9,055 bases of DNA from Candidatus Omnitrophota bacterium (GTDB lineage: Bacteria; Omnitrophota; Gorgyraeia; Gygaellales; Profunditerraquicolaceae): NCBI GenBank assembly GCA_030691585.1, contig JAUYEC010000186.1:1-9055 (forward strand). The letters run 5' to 3'. The notes under the pieces were generated by a model. That model had not been told where the DNA came from. It searched no databases and was given only the letters and a program-made list of their open reading frames with translations. Of the stretch, positions 5,699 to 9,055 are shown in pieces. Positions within the stretch are counted from its first letter, which is position 1; each line of letters opens with the position of its first letter. Both the position numbers and the translations under genes were made by a program.

Positions 5699-6970
5699 AT
5701 GGGCTATACAATAGCGGAAAAAATATTACTGGCTCACAGCGGCAGGGAAAGTATAAAGCCGGGCGAGTTTATCGAAGCCTCGGTCGACCTTTGCCTGGGT
5801 AACGATATTACGGCGCCCCTTGCTATCGTGGAGTTTAAGAAAGCGGGTTTTACAAAAGTTTTTGACCGTAACAAAATAGCGCTTGTGCCCGATCACTTTG
5901 CCCCGGCTAAGGACCTACGCAGCGCCAACAATTGCAAAATGTTGGCAGATTTTGCCAAAGAGCAGCGCATCAAAAATTATTTTGAGATCGGCTGTATGGG
6001 TATTGAGCACGCGCTGCTGCCGGAAATGGGATTAGTCGGGCCCGGTGCCTTGGTCATCGGCGCTGATTCGCATACCTGTACCTACGGGGCAATGGGAGCT
6101 TATTCCACGGGCGTTGGTTCAACCGACCTGGCGCGCGCGTTTGCCGACGGCAAGGTTTGGCTCAAGGTCCCGCCGAGTGTGCGGTTCATATATAAAGGTA
6201 AGCTTAATAAGTGGTGCGGCGGCAAGGACCTGATTCTTTATACCATCGGGCAGATCGGTGTCGAGGGGGCGTCCTATAAGGTGATGGAGTTTTGCGGACC
6301 GGTGATCTCTAAATTAGAAATGGACGGCCGTTTTACTATGTCTAATATGGCTATTGAGGCCGGGGCGCGCGCGGGGATAATCGAGCCGGACGCTATTACT
6401 AAACAATATCTGTCTGGTCGTCCGTCGTCCGTCGTCCGTCGTTCGAAATATTATAAATCGGACAAAGATGCTGTTTACGAAAAAACCTACGATTGGGATA
6501 TTTCGGGCCTGGAGCCGCAGGTGGCTTGCCCGCACCTGCCCAGTAACGTTAAGCCGGTTAGCCAGCTAAGCAGAGTTCAGCTTGACCAGGTAGTCATTGG
6601 CTCCTGCACTAACGGCAGGATATCCGATCTGAGGATTGCCGCGAAATTATTAAAAGGTAAAAAGGCAGCCTCCGGTTTAAAGTTGATCATTATTCCGGCG
6701 ACGCAGAAGATATATCTTCAGGCGGTAAGAGAAGGCCTGGCGGAGATTTTTGTCAAGGCAGGGGGAATATTTTCCACGCCGACTTGCGGGCCCTGCCTTG
6801 GCGGGCACATGGGAGTGTTGACTGAAGGCGAGACGGCGCTTGCCACCACAAACCGTAATTTTATCGGACGCATGGGCAGTCCGCAGTCGTTTGTCTATTT
6901 ATCAAATCCGGCGGTAGCCGCGGCATCGGCGGTAACGGGGCGGATCACGCATCCGGAGGAGATTAGGTAA
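5699..6970 (+). CDS. leuC: 3-isopropylmalate dehydratase large subunit (LeuC)
   Basis: With LeuD this forms the [4Fe-4S] isomerase that converts 2-isopropylmalate to 3-isopropylmalate; the same enzyme type can serve the citramalate route to isoleucine. The 423-residue protein belongs to the archaeal/deep-bacterial LeuC-homoaconitase type: it opens MGYTIAEKIL and has DHFAP (65-69) and GADSHT (121-126). The cluster cysteines are Cys303 (GSCTNGR) and Cys363/Cys366 (TCGPCLGGH). The ATG at 5699 is the family start, has no ribosome site and follows a TATAAT by five bases. Residues 241-247 (PSSVVRR region) are encoded by a tandem heptamer (6417-6444), in a variable stretch before YKSDKDA. The TAA stop lies within the next repeat. 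Homoaconitase is the main alternative, but the leuB neighbour favours LeuC. Confidence 0.93.
   Translation: MGYTIAEKILLAHSGRESIKPGEFIEASVDLCLGNDITAPLAIVEFKKAGFTKVFDRNKIALVPDHFAPAKDLRSANNCKMLADFAKEQRIKNYFEIGCMGIEHALLPEMGLVGPGALVIGADSHTCTYGAMGAYSTGVGSTDLARAFADGKVWLKVPPSVRFIYKGKLNKWCGGKDLILYTIGQIGVEGASYKVMEFCGPVISKLEMDGRFTMSNMAIEAGARAGIIEPDAITKQYLSGRPSSVVRRSKYYKSDKDAVYEKTYDWDISGLEPQVACPHLPSNVKPVSQLSRVQLDQVVIGSCTNGRISDLRIAAKLLKGKKAASGLKLIIIPATQKIYLQAVREGLAEIFVKAGGIFSTPTCGPCLGGHMGVLTEGETALATTNRNFIGRMGSPQSFVYLSNPAVAAASAVTGRITHPEEIR
6417..6444 (+). repeat. Heptamer tandem array inside leuC
   Basis: GTCGTCC is repeated three times without error (6417-6437) and once with a single change, GTCGTTC (6438-6444). 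In the phase used elsewhere in the window this is CGTNNNN, four units from 6419. It encodes the stretch after YLSG, where related proteins, as I recall them, have a short variable linker before the conserved YKSD. Three exact copies equal 21 bases, a whole number of codons. Confidence 0.85.
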
Positions 6971-7117
6971 CGGTAACGGTTACGAAGCCCGTATCGGTAT
7001 TCGTCTTCCGTCGTTCGTATTTCGTATATCGTTAAACTACGCGGTACGGACGACGAAAGACGGACGACGAACTACAAAATGGGCATCGTTACCCTAACCG
7101 AATAACGTAACCGTAAT
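6966..7117. repeat. Inverted-repeat element of CGT-N4 heptads between leuC and leuD
   Basis: The element covers nearly all of the 156-base gap, in which no gene is supportable. It opens with GGTAAC, GGTAAC, GGTTAC (6966-6983), the first unit containing the leuC TAA stop. It closes with a related inverted segment (7087-7117, CGTTACC to CGTAACCGTAAT). Inside, five CGTNNNN heptads (7002-7036) are followed by five NNNNACG heptads (7035-7069), meeting at CGTTAAACTACG. The CGT/ACG cores are invariant while the other four bases vary, so pairing of the arms is imperfect. No coding content is visible; it resembles a non-autonomous palindromic element. Confidence 0.8.
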
Positions 7118-7126
7118 TATAAGAAT

Positions 7127-7624
7127 ATGATTATCAAGGGACGAGTTCATAAATTAGGCGACGACATAAATACCGATGATATAATTTCGGCTAAGTACCT
7201 GGTTTCCACTGATCCTAAGGAACTGGGAGCTCATTGCCTGGAAAGTATTAAGCCCGGATTTTTGAAAAGTGTTAAGCCGGGTGATATTATTGTTGCCGGC
7301 AGGAATTTCGGCTGCGGTTCATCAAGAGAACATGCTCCGCTCGCCGTTAAAGGCTGCGGGATCCATGCGGTGGTCGCAGAGAGCTTCGCGGCGATATTCT
7401 TCCGTAATTCCATTAATATCGGTTTGCCTTTTGTGGAATCGCCCGATGCAAAAAAGATTAACGAAGGCGACGAGTTGGAGATCGACCTGGCGGCGGGTGC
7501 AGTAAAGAATCTTACTCAAGGTTCCGTCTATAAGACGCAACCCTTCCCTGATTTTCTTCAAGATATAGTTTTAGACGGCGGATTGATGAACTGGCTTGTA
7601 GCCGGAAAAAAGAAGGGGGTTTAA
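7127..7624 (+). CDS. leuD: 3-isopropylmalate dehydratase small subunit (LeuD)
   Basis: LeuD is the swivelling small subunit that completes the active site of LeuC. The 165-residue protein starts MIIKGRVHKLGDDINTDDI, the conserved family start, and has the signature GRNFGCGSSREHAP (58-71). The specificity loop at 24-27 reads YLVS. From memory, the methanogen isomerase has YLV-type loops and homoaconitase YLRT, which supports an isopropylmalate role. No Shine-Dalgarno sequence lies upstream; TATAAG at 7118-7123 is too near for an ordinary promoter. It is unusually separated from leuC by the repeat at 6966-7117. A 1-base gap leads to the next gene, so those are co-translated. Confidence 0.94.
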   Translation: MIIKGRVHKLGDDINTDDIISAKYLVSTDPKELGAHCLESIKPGFLKSVKPGDIIVAGRNFGCGSSREHAPLAVKGCGIHAVVAESFAAIFFRNSINIGLPFVESPDAKKINEGDELEIDLAAGAVKNLTQGSVYKTQPFPDFLQDIVLDGGLMNWLVAGKKKGV

Positions 7625-7625
7625 C

Positions 7626-7892
7626 ATGCTCGTGGAAAAGGAAGTTCGCAGGGTTTCTGTTTTTTTGCGCGACGGCACCTGCATCGCAGGTAATATTCAT
7701 ATCAATCCCGGCGAAAGGGTCATAGATTTCTTTAATGACTCCAAAGAGGCCTTTATCGTGGTAACAGATGCCGAATTCCAAGGGCACAGCCATATGCGCT
7801 CTTTCCGTTTGTACGCCGGCAATAAAATCGGGAAAAAAGGCAGGAGCTTGATCCTGCTCAAGAACGCGATTAAATTCATAGCAGAAAGCTAA
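7626..7892 (+). CDS. Small conserved protein of unknown function between leuD and leuB
   Basis: An 88-residue soluble protein, without signal peptide or membrane segment. It starts one base after the leuD stop with a good ribosome site (GAAGGGGG, 7612-7619) and ends ten bases before leuB, so it is a genuine operon member. The pattern is mainly beta: a strand with RDGTCIAGNIHI (15-26), then ERVIDFFND (30-38), AFIVVTDAE (42-50) and a final LILLKNAIKFI (75-85). The G-x-I-x-G strand followed by a D-F-N turn and F-I-x-V-T-D resembles a small domain family I recall as DUF6812, but I cannot confirm this. No catalytic residues stand out. A role in leucine synthesis is only inferred from position. Confidence 0.85.
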   Translation: MLVEKEVRRVSVFLRDGTCIAGNIHINPGERVIDFFNDSKEAFIVVTDAEFQGHSHMRSFRLYAGNKIGKKGRSLILLKNAIKFIAES

Positions 7893-7902
7893 CGAGGGAA
7901 AT

Positions 7903-8952
7903 ATGTATAAGATAGCGGTTATTCCCGGAGACGGGACCGGGCCGGAAGTGGTCCGCGAGGGCCTGAAAGTCCTTGAGGCGGCGAGCAAAAAATTTGGTTT
8001 TAAATACGAGAGCAAAACATTTGATTTCGGCGGAGAGCGGTTTCTAAAGACCGGCAAGACCTTAGAAGACGCTGATATCGCCGAATTAAAAAAATATTCA
8101 GCGATATTCCTGGGAGCTATCGGCCATCCCGATGTAAAGCCGGGGATACTCGAGACCGGTGTTTTGCTTAAGTTGCGTTTTTCGCTGGACCAGTATATCA
8201 ATCTGCGGCCGGTAAAACTTTATAATCCGGTATTCTGCCCCCTAAAGGACAAAAAACCGGAAGATATTGATTTTGTGGTGGTGCGCGAAAATTCCGAAGG
8301 CCTGTATAAAGGTATGGGTGAGTTCCAAAAAAAAGGCACAAAGGATGAAGTCGCGACACAAATTTCTTATAACACGCGCAAAGGTGTCGAGCGTTGTATC
8401 CGCTATGCCTTTGAATATTGCCGCAAAAGAAACAGGAGAAAGAAGCTGACTCTTTGCGGAAAGACCAATGTGCTGACCTATGCCTGGGACCTTTGGCAGA
8501 GGACGTTTAATGAGGTGGCAAAGGAATATGCTGATATCACCACGGATTACGCGCATGTTGACGCAACCACTATGTGGTTCGTCAAGAACCCGGAATGGTT
8601 TGATGTTATCGTCACCGACAATATGTTTGGGGACATTATTACCGATCTGGGCGCTATGATCCAGGGCGGCATGGGAATAGCTGCCGGAGGGAATATCAAC
8701 CCCGAAGGCGTATCGATGTTTGAGCCTATCGGCGGCTCAGCGCCGAAATATACGGGAAAAAACGTAATAAATCCTTTGGCCGCGATTTGCGCCATTGGGA
8801 TGTTGCTGGAGAATATCGGCGAAGAAAAAGCAGGCGTTGCCGTTGAAGATTCAGTGATCAGGATCGTGAGGACGAAATTAAAATCTCTCGCAGCCGGAAA
8901 GATGGGGTATTCGACCAGCGAAGTAGGAGATTTAGTCGTGAGGTCATTATGA
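7903..8952 (+). CDS. leuB: 3-isopropylmalate dehydrogenase (LeuB), isocitrate/isopropylmalate dehydrogenase family
   Basis: LeuB oxidises and decarboxylates 3-isopropylmalate to 2-oxoisocaproate. The 349-residue protein has IPGDGTGPEV (7-16), substrate arginines Arg92 and Arg102 (LRFSLDQYINLRP), REN (128-130), GKTNV with Lys187, and metal-binding Asp220 (HVDA), Asp244 and Asp248 (NMFGDIITDLG). GAGGG at 7894-7898 supports the start. The cofactor loop reads EPIGGSAPKYTGK (274-286) instead of the HGSAPDIAGK typical of NAD enzymes; Lys282-Tyr283 match the pair that selects NADP in E. coli isocitrate dehydrogenase. The FDQY-like LDQYINLRPV also recalls D-malate/tartrate dehydrogenases. Adjacency to leuCD makes the isopropylmalate role most likely. 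The stop overlaps asd (ATGA). Confidence 0.9.
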   Translation: MYKIAVIPGDGTGPEVVREGLKVLEAASKKFGFKYESKTFDFGGERFLKTGKTLEDADIAELKKYSAIFLGAIGHPDVKPGILETGVLLKLRFSLDQYINLRPVKLYNPVFCPLKDKKPEDIDFVVVRENSEGLYKGMGEFQKKGTKDEVATQISYNTRKGVERCIRYAFEYCRKRNRRKKLTLCGKTNVLTYAWDLWQRTFNEVAKEYADITTDYAHVDATTMWFVKNPEWFDVIVTDNMFGDIITDLGAMIQGGMGIAAGGNINPEGVSMFEPIGGSAPKYTGKNVINPLAAICAIGMLLENIGEEKAGVAVEDSVIRIVRTKLKSLAAGKMGYSTSEVGDLVVRSL

Positions 8953-9055
8953 GAAAAAAATCAAAATATAACGTAGCGGTGGTCGGCGTTGGCGCAGTGG
9001 GGGTGGAGATGCTGCGTGTCTTAAAGCAGCGTAATTTCCCCGTTGGGACTTTAAA
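8949..9055 (+). CDS. asd: Aspartate-semialdehyde dehydrogenase, N-terminal fragment (cut by window edge)
   Basis: The ATG overlaps the leuB stop as ATGA, so translation is probably coupled. Thirty-five codons are visible: after a basic start comes YNVAVVGVGAVGVEML and then RVLKQRNFPVG, the N-terminal dinucleotide-binding turn and first helix typical of Asd, which reduces aspartyl phosphate on the way to lysine, methionine and threonine. The usual GATGAVG loop is one residue shorter here (GVGAVG). The catalytic cysteine lies beyond the window, so identity rests on this N-terminus and on the leuB-asd order, which is common. Confidence 0.85.
   Translation, partial: MRKKSKYNVAVVGVGAVGVEMLRVLKQRNFPVGTL

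Noticed and set aside
7512..8201. 229-codon minus-strand open frame
   Set aside because: It is antisense across leuD, the small gene and leuB, all strongly supported by family motifs; a shadow frame.

Overview
The window is a dense, entirely plus-strand stretch of bacterial core-metabolism genes. It holds a complete fatty-acid synthesis operon (plsX-fabH-fabD-fabG-acpP-fabF, 23-5472), followed by a leucine-pathway cluster (leuC-leuD-small unknown protein-leuB, 5699-8952) and the first 35 codons of asd at the right edge. Every gene is intact, with recognisable catalytic residues, and base and codon use look even throughout. No RNA genes, CRISPR arrays, insertion sequences or defence genes are visible.

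Region by region: 1-4024 is a tight operon with ATGA-type or few-base junctions. It makes acyl-phosphate (PlsX), starts chains (FabH), loads malonyl-ACP (FabD), does the first reduction (FabG) and supplies the carrier (AcpP). Between acpP and fabF lie 200 bases holding several hairpins, one terminator-like, before the elongating synthase FabF (4225-5472). A 226-base gap, almost filled by a nested inverted repeat, then leads to leuC, which starts five bases after a perfect TATAAT. A second inverted-repeat element (6966-7117) separates leuC from leuD, genes that normally touch. leuD, an 88-residue unknown protein, leuB and asd follow with 1-, 10- and minus-4-base junctions. LeuC/LeuD form isopropylmalate isomerase and LeuB the dehydrogenase; no leuA is in view.

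The unusual content is the repeats. (1) Two 31-base perfect palindromes differ at two arm positions, with matching changes on the other arm. (2) A family of seven-base-period arrays with a CGT-N4 core (NNNNACG in the opposite arm) builds the two large inverted repeats and also appears in frame inside leuC. (3) A different heptamer (GGGTTAA) with adjoining repeat-like sequence sits in frame inside fabD, just before the active-site serine. Two stop codons (fabD, leuC) lie within repeats. This repeat system is the best candidate for something under-described here.

Organism: gene order, an archaeal/deep-bacterial type LeuC, the LeuB subtype and this repeat load suggest an uncultured bacterial lineage. 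I favour Candidatus Omnitrophota, from general memory of such genomes rather than a search; confidence is about 0.45.
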